From an uncultured Clostridia bacterium (GTDB lineage Bacteria > Bacillota > Clostridia > TANB77 > CAG-508), in contig CANQTX010000002.1 of the NCBI GenBank assembly GCA_947626885.1, forward strand, positions 1-44,530: DNA of 44,530 bases. The letters are read 5' to 3'. Below the pieces are notes generated by a model, which ran no database searches, was not told where the DNA came from, and saw only the letters and a list, made by a program, of their open reading frames with translations. Positions within the stretch are counted from its first letter, which is position 1; each line of letters opens with the position of its first letter. The position numbers and the translations under genes are program-made. Below are positions 34,671-44,530 of the stretch, piece after piece.

Positions 34671-35330
34671 CTATAATAAGTTTGTATCATTAATAATTAG
34701 TTCAAACCATAATCCTAAATATTTTGCTGCACGTTTACTCATTTTGGTTCTGTCCATAAAAATTTCAAAATAATCGATAACGGGACAAATCTTTGTATCA
34801 ATAGATAAATTTAAAACAACTTTATTTTCATCTTTATCGATTTTTAACTCTGAATGAGTAACAGCATAATTTACTTCATCATGTTTGTCAAATAAACTTC
34901 TGTCTTTTTTAGAGACTCTACTTCTATGAGCATCAGACTTATCAGCTAAAATAAGTGCTGCAGATATATCACTCACAGCTGTTCCTGTACTTTCATCATG
35001 ATTTCCTATTGCCATCATAATTTCTGTTCTGTCTGCTATATCCATGTGTAGATCTTTTAAAATATGATATGCTAAAATTGCTCCTGTATGTGCATGATCT
35101 ACTCTATTGACAGAGTTTCCAATATCATGCATATATCCTGCTATTTTAGCAAGTTCTATTCTATGTTCATCATATCCTAAAGTACGTAGAATTTCTCCTG
35201 CTCTTTCTGCTACTAAAGTAACGTGTCGAGCAGAATGTTCTGTATAGCCTAATACATCTAATTGTTTTTGGGCATTTTTGATTAATTCTTTAACTTCAGC
35301 ATTATGAACAACATCTTCAAAAGTTACCAT
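34671..35330 (-). CDS. HD-domain phosphohydrolase
   Basis: The 219-residue protein has the sequence ARHVTLVAERAGEILR (first His), GYMHDIGNSVNRVDHAHTG (HD doublet and more ligands) and IGNHDESTG, and ends LADKSDAHRSRV. This is an HD phosphohydrolase of the kind often found just before secD in Clostridia. The substrate is unknown; nucleotide or nucleotide-like is usual for the fold. GAGGAGA precedes the ATG; SecD follows after 12 bases. Intact. Confidence 0.88.
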   Translation of the reverse strand: MVTFEDVVHNAEVKELIKNAQKQLDVLGYTEHSARHVTLVAERAGEILRTLGYDEHRIELAKIAGYMHDIGNSVNRVDHAHTGAILAYHILKDLHMDIADRTEIMMAIGNHDESTGTAVSDISAALILADKSDAHRSRVSKKDRSLFDKHDEVNYAVTHSELKIDKDENKVVLNLSIDTKICPVIDYFEIFMDRTKMSKRAAKYLGLWFELIINDTNLL

Positions 35331-35361
35331 ATATTTTCTCCTCGTTTGTAAATTGTATATT

Positions 35362-35414
35362 AAAAAACAAAAAATAGCAACTATTTTTATAAAATTTATT
35401 GTAAAAAGTTGCTA
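35362..35414 (-). terminator. Terminator after the TIGR04086 gene
   Basis: On the - strand, TAGCAACTTTTTA pairs with AAAAATAGTTGCTA (small bulge) and is followed by TTTTTTGTTTTTT. It separates the upstream gene from the HD/secDF operon. Confidence 0.8.
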
Positions 35415-35459
35415 GATGTTTCTTATATTTTTTTTGATAGCAAAGTTTTCTGACAAGAT

Positions 35460-35852
35460 TTATGTATTAACACCAAAAATACCTCCTATAGCACCACCCA
35501 AAATTCCAAATAGTATCATTATTATGGAGTTAAATTCTAAGATAAAATGCATATTTGTTAAACTAGAAATGACATATAAGAGTAACATATAGGATAATCC
35601 TACTAAAGCGCCATGTAAAATACCTTTTTTTTTCGTTTTTTGTGCTATCATTAACCCGCCGATTAATATACTAATAGTTGATATAAAAATGACCACAGGA
35701 CCAATAACACTTTCTTTTAAACTTGTTAAGCTTACTAATAAAGATAAAATAAAAATGCCTACTAAACTTAATAATAAAGATACAAAAAGACTTTTTATAA
35801 ATAATTTAAAATATTGTATACCTTCCCCACTACTACTTTCTAAATTTTCCAT
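35460..35852 (-). CDS. TIGR04086-family membrane protein
   Basis: The 130-residue protein has four membrane helices. KTKKKGILHGALVGLSYMLLLY and GILGGAIGGIFGVN at the end are typical of TIGR04086 (YrzE-like), a family of unknown function found in Firmicutes next to the queA-tgt-secDF region. AAGGAGG precedes the ATG. In many Clostridia the SCIFF peptide gene follows; here there is none before the HD gene. Confidence 0.85.
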   Translation of the reverse strand: MENLESSSGEGIQYFKLFIKSLFVSLLLSLVGIFILSLLVSLTSLKESVIGPVVIFISTISILIGGLMIAQKTKKKGILHGALVGLSYMLLLYVISSLTNMHFILEFNSIIMILFGILGGAIGGIFGVNT

Positions 35853-35867
35853 AAAACCTCCTTATCA

Positions 35868-35912
35868 AAAAAGAAACTTCTTAAAATATTGTATTAAAAA
35901 AAGTTTCTTTTT
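35868..35912. terminator. Terminator between the WG-repeat gene and TIGR04086
   Basis: AAAAAGAAACTT (35868-35879) pairs with AAGTTTCTTTTT (35901-35912) round a 21-base loop. On the - strand it ends with T-runs. Confidence 0.65.
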
Positions 35913-35971
35913 ATGCTTATATTTTGATTTTTTTGATAAAAATTTAATAAGTATTAAAAAGGTTTATATGT

Positions 35972-37490
35972 CTAATTTATATTCGTTGTGTTAACTTTAG
36001 TATTACTACTTTCATTTTTATCATTAGTATTTGCTTTTATTATATCCTCTTCAGAAACATTTTCTTCTGAAGCATCCTCTTCAAAAACATTTTTCATATT
36101 ATTTTCTTCTAAATAGGCCTCTAATTCTATTTTTTGTTCGTTATATTCCATATAATAAGTTGTTTTTGCTGATTTAGTGATGGCATATATTTTTGTATAT
36201 ACACAAGGTACAACAATTTTTCCTTCTGTTACATCATAAATGCCATATTGATGATTTAATTGTATAACAATTCCTTTTATACCCACAGAACCAGGAATCA
36301 TTAGTACGCTTTCTTCTGCACTATCTTCTTCTGAATCTACTTCATAACCTAAACCATCATAAACTGGTTCTAATTTTTCATTACCATCTAAATCGTATAA
36401 TCCATATTTTGAACCACTTTTTACAGGAATGCATTTTCCCAATAGTATATTTAAGTTATCTTCATTGCTTGTATCAGATTGTTTTTCTGTTTCATTTGTG
36501 TATCCTATTTGATCATAGTCAGCATATATAACAACTTCTCCTTTTCCATTGATAACACCCTGTTTTGAACCCTTTTCTACTAAATACAATTGATTTTCTT
36601 CATCAAAAATAGAAATTTGGTCATATTCCATTGGTCTGATAACTGTACTTCCGATCTTTTGCAAGAATACCGACCGTATCCTCTGCCATAATTAAGAATT
36701 CTTGTACATTTTGAATAAAAGTTATTTCTTTATATTTTAACCCTATCACTTCTTCACCATTTTCTAAAGAGATAACACCATACGTATTACCATCACTGAC
36801 AACTACCAAGTTATATAAAATAGCTTTTAAATTTTCATATGTACCACTAATTGTTTGATAATTGGAATTTGATAGTATATTTTTAGCTCGGTTAACTAAA
36901 TATTCTAAATTGTAAATTTTAATTTTATTTTTTTGTGATACATCTATTTGAATATTAAGCATATCCTGTATATGATTAAATGGCACATATAAAGATCCAT
37001 TTATATATTGAATCGGATTGTCTAATAAATAAGATTGTGAATCTCCATTGGTTGATTTGACTACAACTTCTAAATCTGCTATTTTATTTTCTGCCACAGG
37101 ACTTGCTACTGCGTATTTTTTATATTTTGTGTTATCTGCTGAAAGTGATACAATTTCATAATCATTTTCTAAATAACAACTAGTTTCTTCTTCATTATAT
37201 TGATTATAATCTCCTTTGGTGTAATGATAACCTAAAAATGAAGAAATTTCTTTTATATTGACATAGGTAACGCCTTCTTTTTCAATGTATAAATCTGAAG
37301 GTATGTTAACTTGCTTTCCATTAATATACATCTTCAATATTAAAGAATCTTGATATTTTAATATAACAATAATGATAAATAATAAAGCAATTATCACTGC
37401 ACAAATAATAATAGAAATAATAATTGTTTTCTTTTTTTTACTTTTTATTTCTTCTTCTTCTAAAAAAGAATTGCTTTCTTCTAAATTCAT
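35972..37490 (-). CDS. Membrane-anchored copper-amine-oxidase-N-like/WG-repeat protein, interrupted by a +1 frameshift
   Basis: The first frame (from 37490) has a cytosolic tail, one membrane helix (about 24-44), two copper-amine-oxidase-N-like segments (MYINGKQVNIPSDLYIEKEG and IQYINGSLYVPFNHIQDMLN) and the first WG-like repeat (NTYGVISLENGEEVIGLKYK). The frame breaks at DTVGILAKD. Deleting the C at plus-strand 36653 joins it to GSTVIRPMEYDQI and three more repeats (KQGVINGKGEVV, KYGLYDLDGNEKLEPVYDGL, YGIYDVTEGKIVVPCVYTKI), giving 505 residues with an acidic tail. It is probably an extracytoplasmic wall-associated protein of unknown role. AGGAGG precedes the ATG. Confidence 0.8.
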
Positions 37491-37552
37491 ATTTTCCTCC
37501 TAAACGCTTCATTCAGTTATTAATATGCGTTTTTTTACTAAAACGAATGATT

Positions 37553-38689
<1,137 letters not shown>

Positions 38690-38717
38690 TCATTCCTTTC
38701 TCTTTTTGACACATGAT

Positions 38718-39740
38718 TTATCTTATTAACATGGCATCTCCAAAACTAAAAAATTTATATTGCCTTTTTATTGCCTCTTTGTAGGCACTTAAAATATATT
38801 CTTTATTTGCAAAAGCTGAAACCAACATTAATAAGGTTGATTCTGGTAAATGGAAATTAGTAATGAGTTGATCAACACATTTAAAGTGATATCCCGGATA
38901 AATAAAAATATTCGTATCTCCTTCTGTTTCATGTACGCTTCCATTTTCATTGGCAATCGTTTCTAGTACTCTACAAGAAGTAGTGCCCACAGCAATTACT
39001 TTATTCCCCTGCTCTTTTGTTTGATTAATAATCTTTACATCTTTTTGCTTAATGCTAAAGTGTTCAGAATGCATATGGTGTTCCTCGATATTTTCAACTT
39101 TTACTGGGCGGAATGTTCCAATGCCTACATGAAGTGTTACATTGGCAATAGCAATTCCATTTTCTCTAATTTTTTGCAACAGTGCCTCTGTAAAATGGAG
39201 ACCTGCAGTTGGAGCGGCAGCTGATCCACTATATTTTGCATATACGGTTTGATATGCTTCTTTATCTTTTAATTCTTCTGTAATATAAGGCGGTAATGGC
39301 ATTAATCCTATTTTATCTAGTATTTCATTAAAAATTCCCGTATAGGTAAATTGTATTTTTCTATTACCACCTTCTAATACTTCTAAAATTTCTCCTTTCA
39401 ATAAACCATTTCCAAAGTATATGGTTGCACCTGGCTTTAATTTATTACCCGGATATACCATTGTTTCCCATATGTCATTTTCCATTCTTTTTAATAATAA
39501 TACTTCTACATTGGCGCCTGTATCTTTTTTACCATAAAGTCTTGCAGGAATAACTTTTGTATTATTAATTACTAAACAATCTCCAGGATTGAAATAATGG
39601 ATAATATCTTTAAAAGTTTTATGTTCTATGGTTTCTAAACTTCTATCCAATACCATTAATCGTGCTTCATCTCTTTTTTCATAGGGATGTTGTGCAATTA
39701 GTTCTTTTGGTAATTCATAATTAAATTCTTTTACTTTCAT
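38718..39740 (-). CDS. queA: S-adenosylmethionine:tRNA ribosyltransferase-isomerase
   Basis: The 340-residue protein shows the family opening [44 protein letters not shown] and the end motifs [24 protein letters not shown] and [16 protein letters not shown]. QueA turns preQ1-tRNA into epoxyqueuosine-tRNA using the ribosyl part of SAM. AAAGGAAAG precedes the ATG. It directly precedes tgt. Confidence 0.97.
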   Translation of the reverse strand: MKVKEFNYELPKELIAQHPYEKRDEARLMVLDRSLETIEHKTFKDIIHYFNPGDCLVINNTKVIPARLYGKKDTGANVEVLLLKRMENDIWETMVYPGNKLKPGATIYFGNGLLKGEILEVLEGGNRKIQFTYTGIFNEILDKIGLMPLPPYITEELKDKEAYQTVYAKYSGSAAAPTAGLHFTEALLQKIRENGIAIANVTLHVGIGTFRPVKVENIEEHHMHSEHFSIKQKDVKIINQTKEQGNKVIAVGTTSCRVLETIANENGSVHETEGDTNIFIYPGYHFKCVDQLITNFHLPESTLLMLVSAFANKEYILSAYKEAIKRQYKFFSFGDAMLIR

Positions 39741-39778
39741 TAATCTTTCCTTTTATTTTTTATTTTTATACAAGTATC

Positions 39779-40375
39779 CTATAAATAGGTTTTTAATTTA
39801 TGATAGACATCATTTAAAAGTGTTTCCATATTTTCATGATTATTTGTCACAACAATATTAGCATGGCTTTGATAAAATTCATTAGTAGACTGAATAGCCA
39901 ATCGATTTTTAGCCATTTGTATGTCTATACCATCTCTTTGACAAATTCTTGCTATTTTTATATTTTCATCTGCTATAACGGCTATAACACAATCACAATG
40001 CTCGTTCAGTTTTGATTCAAATAACAATGGTGCATCTATCAACACAATATTGGTAGAAATTTTTTTTAATTGCTGAATTCTATGTAAAATTTCTGTAACT
40101 ATATAATGAAATGTTATTGCGTTTAGCATTTCCAATGCCTTCTGATTTTCATAAATCGTTTTTGCTAATAGATTTCTGTTTAATGAACCATCTTTATAAA
40201 AAAAAGCTTTTCCCAATTTAGATTCAATTGCTTTTAAATATTCTGTTCCTGGCGTGCTCAATTCTTTAGCAACTTTATCTGCATTAATCACACTAGCATT
40301 ACATTTCTTTGCTAATGCATATGTTAAAGTCGTTTTGCCAGAACCAGATGTTCCAGTAATCCCTATTATCTTCAA
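39779..40375 (-). CDS. coaE: Dephospho-CoA kinase
   Basis: The P-loop GITGTSGSGKTTLTYALAKK is at the N-terminus, with ADKVAKEL (Asp for base binding), DAPLLFESKL and QRDGIDIQMAKNRLAIQ after it. It phosphorylates dephospho-CoA, the last step of CoA synthesis. I start at TTG 40375 (MKIIGITG), nine bases after AGAGG, giving 198 residues, the normal CoaE length. The longer TTG at 40402 would place the ribosome site inside the gene. Confidence 0.93.
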   Translation of the reverse strand: MKIIGITGTSGSGKTTLTYALAKKCNASVINADKVAKELSTPGTEYLKAIESKLGKAFFYKDGSLNRNLLAKTIYENQKALEMLNAITFHYIVTEILHRIQQLKKISTNIVLIDAPLLFESKLNEHCDCVIAVIADENIKIARICQRDGIDIQMAKNRLAIQSTNEFYQSHANIVVTNNHENMETLLNDVYHKLKTYL

Positions 40376-40432
40376 TATAATGTTCCTCTTTTCTGAAATC
40401 AAGATTTTTTGTGCATTTTTTGAAGAATTCTG

Positions 40433-40867
40433 TTATAATTTTGAAATTGCTGTTGTTGCCAAATAGTCACAACGATTATTCCATTGGTTGTCACTATGTC
40501 CTTTTACTTTAATAAATTTAACAATATGTTTTTGTGTTAAATCATATAATTCTTCCCAAATTTCCCTATTTTTAACAGGTTCTTTATTGGCTGTTTTCCA
40601 ATGATTATTTTTCCATTTGGTTATCCAATTTTGATTAAAAGCATTTACTACATAGGCACTATCACTATATATTTCTACATGACACATGACTTTTAGTTGT
40701 TTAAGTGCTTCTAATACAGCAGTAATTTCCATAATATTATTTGTTGTGTTAGCACTTGCTCCTGAAATCTCTTTTTGCTTTCCATCACACATTAAAATAG
40801 CTCCCCATCCTCCAGGTCCTGGATTTCCAGAGCATGCACCATCCGTATAAATGATTACATGTTTCAA
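40433..40867 (-). CDS. rnhA: Ribonuclease HI
   Basis: The 144-residue enzyme carries the four-acid active site: [16 protein letters not shown] (first Asp), [12 protein letters not shown] (Glu), [10 protein letters not shown] (second Asp) and NNRCDYLA (last Asp), plus the basic [20 protein letters not shown] handle. It cuts RNA in RNA-DNA hybrids. The start is a TTG (40867) behind AAGGAA. It lies about 60 bases upstream of coaE on the same strand. Confidence 0.96.
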   Translation of the reverse strand: MKHVIIYTDGACSGNPGPGGWGAILMCDGKQKEISGASANTTNNIMEITAVLEALKQLKVMCHVEIYSDSAYVVNAFNQNWITKWKNNHWKTANKEPVKNREIWEELYDLTQKHIVKFIKVKGHSDNQWNNRCDYLATTAISKL

Positions 40868-41035
40868 TTTTTCTAATTCCTTACTTTAAAATTTAACTTA
40901 ATTTCTTATCAACCTTTTTATTGTACAAGATTGTTTAACAGCTTTCAAAAACCATAAAAATCATTTGTTATTTTTATGTATATATGATATTATAACAATA
41001 AATAAAAAATATTACAAGATAGGTAGTGATATTAT

Positions 41036-42262
41036 TTGAATGGAATTTTAGGTATTGTATCAGAATATAATCCTTTTCATAACGGACATGTAAAACATTT
41101 TGAAATATCAAAACAACTAACAAAATCCGATTTTACAATTGCTGTTATGAGTGGAAACTTTGTACAGCGTGGAGATACTTCTTTAGTTGATAAATGGACG
41201 AAAGCAGAAATGGCATTAAAAGCTGGTATTGATTTGGTTATTGAATTACCAACTCTTTATGCTATTTCCAGTGCCGAAAATTTTGCAGATGGCGCTATTA
41301 AAATTCTAAATAGCCTTGGCATTGTAGATTATGTATCTTTTGGTAGTGAGATTGGAGAAATTCATCCTCTTAATGAAGTGGCTAATATATTATACAAAGA
41401 ACCCAAAGATCTTTCTTCTCTTATTCATACACAATTAAAATCGGGATTATCTTACCCTAAAGCTAGAGAAATAGCACTTTCTCAATATTTTAGAACTTCC
41501 AAAATACATTCTGAAATTTTGAATAATCCTAATAATCTATTAGGCGTAGAATATTTAAAAGCTTTAAAACGTCAAAAAAGTCAGATAAAACCATTAACCA
41601 TTAAGCGTGATTACAGTGATTGCAGCAACACAAATATAAAAAAAGGTATTGCCAGTGCTACAGCAATTCGTACAATGATACAAAAAGATAAGAATATTCA
41701 TTATGTAGTTCCTTACGAGACATATGAGTTGATAGAAGATAGAAAACATAACGGAAAACTGATAAAAGATTTATCAGTTTTTGAAAAAGAAATTATCTAT
41801 ACATTAAGAAAAATGACACTTCAAGAAATTGCACTACTCCCAGATGTGTCAGAAGGATTAGAAAATAAAATAAAAGTAGCAGCTAATACTTGTAACCATT
41901 TGCCGGATATGATACATGCTATTAAGTCTAAACGTTATACACAAACCAGAATTCAAAGAATCCTTTTATATGCTTTATTAAATATTACACAAAAAGATAT
42001 GCATACCGCTAAACGTATAATGCCTTATATACGTATTTTGGGATTTAATCAACACGGAAAACGCATTATTTCTGCTATTGCTAATGCCAATCCAAAACTA
42101 AAAATTATTGTTTCTGTTAAACGATTTATGGAAAGCACGAATGATAATGCTTTACGCAAAATGTTATCTAAAGATATTTTTGCTACCAATGTGTATACAC
42201 TTGGCTTTGGTAGTGAGTCGCTAGCCAATTTAGATTATACGCATAAAGTTGTTGAAATTTAA
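41036..42262 (+). CDS. tmcAL: tRNA(Met) cytidine acetate ligase TmcAL (YlbM)
   Basis: The 408-residue protein has the nucleotidyltransferase signature VSEYNPFHNGHVKHFE (HNGH in place of HIGH), MSGNFVQRGD and DLVIELPTLYAISSAENFADGAIKIL. TmcAL makes N4-acetylcytidine at the wobble base of elongator tRNA-Met from acetate and ATP. The start is TTG 41036, preceded by AGGTAGTGA; a TATGATATTATAA box lies upstream. It ends only 3 bases before the convergent spoIIP stop, so there is no terminator between them. Confidence 0.93.
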   Translation: MNGILGIVSEYNPFHNGHVKHFEISKQLTKSDFTIAVMSGNFVQRGDTSLVDKWTKAEMALKAGIDLVIELPTLYAISSAENFADGAIKILNSLGIVDYVSFGSEIGEIHPLNEVANILYKEPKDLSSLIHTQLKSGLSYPKAREIALSQYFRTSKIHSEILNNPNNLLGVEYLKALKRQKSQIKPLTIKRDYSDCSNTNIKKGIASATAIRTMIQKDKNIHYVVPYETYELIEDRKHNGKLIKDLSVFEKEIIYTLRKMTLQEIALLPDVSEGLENKIKVAANTCNHLPDMIHAIKSKRYTQTRIQRILLYALLNITQKDMHTAKRIMPYIRILGFNQHGKRIISAIANANPKLKIIVSVKRFMESTNDNALRKMLSKDIFATNVYTLGFGSESLANLDYTHKVVEI

Positions 42263-42265
42263 GAA

Positions 42266-43486
42266 TTATTCCATTTGTAAGGTTTCTGCTAAAACATTTG
42301 CTAAATATTTCATACTAGCATTACACTGCTCAAGTGTATTTCCTGTTGCGCCCACTTCTATAATACAAGCACCTGTTGTGACATGTTGATTATATCTTGA
42401 ATCTCTAACAATGATAGGCTTGAAAAGTCCTGGATACATAGCATTTGCTTTCTCTTGTACTTTTATAGCTAATTTTAAATTATTTAGCCAATGAGGATGT
42501 TCTAATCCACCACCATCTGTTCCCATAACAAACATTACTTGCGCTACAACTTCATCTCCAATTTGAACAGTAGGTGCATAATTACTATTACTTCCCAAAG
42601 CATCTCTATGTAAGTCAATTACCAATTGAGCATTTGGTTTTTGTGATAAAATGTTTTTGATTGTTGAAAGGGATCTGGTATAAGATCCCGTATAAGCTGG
42701 ATAATCATGATATGTGGTGTCATGAATAACTTGCAATCCTTTTGCCATTAAACAATTCGTTAATTCTGTTCCCACTCTAGCAACACTATAATTTAAATCA
42801 GTAGTTCGAAAATTACCACTTGATTGATACGGGTTTATTTCTGTAGGCATATAACTCTCACAAGTGTGTGTATGATAGATAATAATATCTGTTTTATTGG
42901 TAAATGCTATATTAGGTGTTATCATTTCTGCTGTTAAATCATATTGAGATTCGTTTTTTATTTTAACACTTTCATAATTATTCGTAAATGTATCTGTTTT
43001 GTTGTTCGCTTCTAGTATTTTCGTTGGTGCTGTATAAGGTACATTTGCATTGTTTGCAGTTTGACCACTATTCGATTCTGTTTGTTGCATTTCTTCTTGT
43101 GCTTGATTTTGTGCTTCTGGTTCACTAGAAGAAGTTTCTGCATTTCCTTCATGATTTATATTTTCAAAATTGGCAATTTCTTCCTGATTTTCTTTTTCCA
43201 TAAGTTCTTTTTCTTTATGAAAAACAGCTAATTCTGATAGTAATATTTTTTTTAGATTACTCTCTTTTTTTATATTGTTATGATTCATATAATGTGATAA
43301 GCAAACTGTCTCTTCTATGAATTCTGTATGACTAGATTGTAAATTTGAAAGCATATTGCCTATCAAATTGCTACTATAAATCATATGAATTAATTTAATT
43401 ATTATTGCGATAGTTAATGTAATAATCATTGTCTTTAACAATTTTTTACCGATTTCTTTTAAATTAATAACTGCTAAATTAATCAT
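42266..43486 (-). CDS. spoIIP: Stage II sporulation protein P
   Basis: The 406-residue protein has one N-terminal membrane anchor (about 16-38), a variable Q/E/N/S-rich linker (about 105-160) and the SpoIIP amidase/endopeptidase domain: IIYHTHTCESY, LVIDLHRDALG and ACIIEVGATGNTLEQ, with the His and Glu residues that bind zinc. SpoIIP works with SpoIID and SpoIIM to strip septal peptidoglycan for engulfment. GGGAGC precedes the ATG. It shows the organism can sporulate or descends from spore formers. Confidence 0.95.
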   Translation of the reverse strand: MINLAVINLKEIGKKLLKTMIITLTIAIIIKLIHMIYSSNLIGNMLSNLQSSHTEFIEETVCLSHYMNHNNIKKESNLKKILLSELAVFHKEKELMEKENQEEIANFENINHEGNAETSSSEPEAQNQAQEEMQQTESNSGQTANNANVPYTAPTKILEANNKTDTFTNNYESVKIKNESQYDLTAEMITPNIAFTNKTDIIIYHTHTCESYMPTEINPYQSSGNFRTTDLNYSVARVGTELTNCLMAKGLQVIHDTTYHDYPAYTGSYTRSLSTIKNILSQKPNAQLVIDLHRDALGSNSNYAPTVQIGDEVVAQVMFVMGTDGGGLEHPHWLNNLKLAIKVQEKANAMYPGLFKPIIVRDSRYNQHVTTGACIIEVGATGNTLEQCNASMKYLANVLAETLQME

Positions 43487-43570
43487 GCTTACTTGCTCCC
43501 TAATATTTCAAATATATTAGGAAATCATATGATTTATGACAATTATTTCTATTATCATAGTGTATTTCTT

Positions 43571-44530
43571 TTAATGACAAATATTTTGAATTATTTCGTC
43601 TTTCTCTAAAGAAACTTCTATTTCATCACCAGTCTGCATATTTTTTATCTTGGCTTTATGGTTTCGAATTTCTGTTTCTCCTATCACCAATAAAAATTTG
43701 GCTTTTATTTTATCTGCATATCTCATTTGTGCTTTAAAACTTCTTTGTAAAATATCTTTTTCAACAATGATACCTTCTTTTCTTAGTATTTCTGCTAAAC
43801 GAATTGCTTCTATACTTTCATGTTCCATAGAAAGTATATAGATATCAGGTATGCTTTCTATTAAATTTTTGTGATTTTCACAGTACATTTCTATTAGCCT
43901 TTCCATGCCAATTGCAAATCCTATTGCAGGTGTTGGTTGCCCACCAAATTCTTCTACTAAACCATCATATCTTCCACCACCCAAAACAGTAAGCCCTGAT
44001 GTATTATCAATGAATTCAAAAACTGTTTTTGTGTAATAATCTAATCCTCTTACAATATTAGTGTCAATTTCATAATCTACATCTAGTGCTGTCAATGTAT
44101 TTTTTACATTTTCAAAATGTTCTTTACATTCTTCACACAAATAATCTATCATTCTAGGTGCACCAATATTTAATGTTCTACATTTCTTTTCTTTACAATC
44201 TAAAATTCTCATGGGATTTTTTTCAAATCTTGTTTTACATGTTTCACAATACTGACCGATATTTTGGGAAAAAAATTCCCTTAATACTTCTTGATATTTT
44301 GCTCTACAGGTTGGACAGCCAATACTGTTAATCGTTAATGTAATATTAGGAATAGCAAGCTTTTTAAATATTTGTATAGCCATTAATATAATCTCCACAT
44401 CAGCTAGATAACTACTTGTTCCTATTAATTCTGCACCTGTTTGGTGAAATTCTCTAAATCTTCCTTTTTGTACATTTTCATAACGATACATTGCCATATT
44501 GTACCAAAGTTTTACAGGGCTTGGTTTACT
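43571..44530 (-). CDS. hisS: Histidine-tRNA ligase, C-terminal part
   Basis: The frame is open to the right edge of the window (SKPSPVKLWYNMAMYRYENV), so the N-terminus lies outside. Present are class II motif 2 (RYENVQKGRFREFHQTGAE), the Cys-rich insertion typical of clostridial HisRS (CPTCRAKY, YCETCKTRFEKNPMRILDC, YLCEECKEHFE, a probable zinc module), RGLDYYTKTVFEF, LGGGRYDGL and the C-terminal anticodon domain. Charges tRNA-His. The stop is at 43571. Confidence 0.96.
   Translation of the reverse strand, partial: SKPSPVKLWYNMAMYRYENVQKGRFREFHQTGAELIGTSSYLADVEIILMAIQIFKKLAIPNITLTINSIGCPTCRAKYQEVLREFFSQNIGQYCETCKTRFEKNPMRILDCKEKKCRTLNIGAPRMIDYLCEECKEHFENVKNTLTALDVDYEIDTNIVRGLDYYTKTVFEFIDNTSGLTVLGGGRYDGLVEEFGGQPTPAIGFAIGMERLIEMYCENHKNLIESIPDIYILSMEHESIEAIRLAEILRKEGIIVEKDILQRSFKAQMRYADKIKAKFLLVIGETEIRNHKAKIKNMQTGDEIEVSLEKDEIIQNICH

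Noticed and set aside
43650..43841. Small + strand ORF inside hisS
   Set aside because: Antisense shadow of the HisRS anticodon-domain coding sequence, with no ribosome site.

Overview
The window reads as a chromosome segment of an uncultured, very AT-rich, spore-forming anaerobic Firmicute of class Clostridia, probably gut-associated (inference). The grounds are the sporulation genes yabP, yabQ and spoIIP, a T-box leader on thrS, a rubredoxin-first (reverse) rubrerythrin, AGGAGG-type ribosome sites, and TTGACA/TATAAT promoters with 17-base spacers.

Layout. (1) 1-3.0 kb is eroded accessory DNA: fragments of a SEC-C protein, a tyrosine recombinase and an HD hydrolase lie around an intact NUDIX hydrolase, a multipass flippase-like protein and a HAD phosphatase. 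(2) 3.2-10.8 kb is core DNA on the + strand: DUF362, a small membrane protein, prfB, a frameshifted aspartate kinase, yabP-yabQ-divIC, rho and a CPBP protease. (3) 10.8-22.6 kb is a gene-poor, heavily decayed accessory region, mostly on the - strand. It mixes intact genes (Fic, two HD hydrolases, YgjV, an MFS permease, and a GC-rich RpiB/LacAB-type isomerase that looks transferred) with at least seven broken genes (DUF3737, GNAT, metallophosphoesterase, ToxN-like, XRE/DUF2975, methyltransferase, CPBP). Related non-coding repeats of about 410-520 bp with inverted ends, and a second hairpin repeat, lie between them. The region ends next to a tRNA-Leu(CAA). (4) 22.8-25.7 kb holds a large unrecognised 794-residue protein and a tiny divergent ORF. 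(5) 25.7-44.5 kb is core DNA, mostly on the - strand: Ca2+-type P-ATPase, thrS with its T-box, holA, reverse rubrerythrin (+), HD-secD-secF, TIGR04086, a WG-repeat protein, tgt, queA, coaE, rnhA, tmcAL (+), spoIIP and the C-terminal part of hisS, which runs off the right edge.

How they work together. tgt and queA are consecutive queuosine steps. HD-secD-secF form one tight operon near them, but this SecDF pair looks reduced: the TM motifs that normally carry the proton-coupling Asp are not visible. yajC and the SCIFF peptide genes, often found in this neighbourhood in Clostridia, are absent here. yabP, yabQ and divIC form the usual sporulation/division cluster.

Most worth checking: the reduced SecDF; the MITE-like repeat family and gene graveyard at 10.8-22.6 kb; the GC-rich isomerase behind a structured leader RNA; the ToxN/metallophosphoesterase chimera; and two frameshifts (aspartate kinase and the WG-repeat protein), each explained by one extra C in the same AGRTCGGA context. 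The second matches the start of a common sequencing adapter, so assembly artefact must be excluded first.
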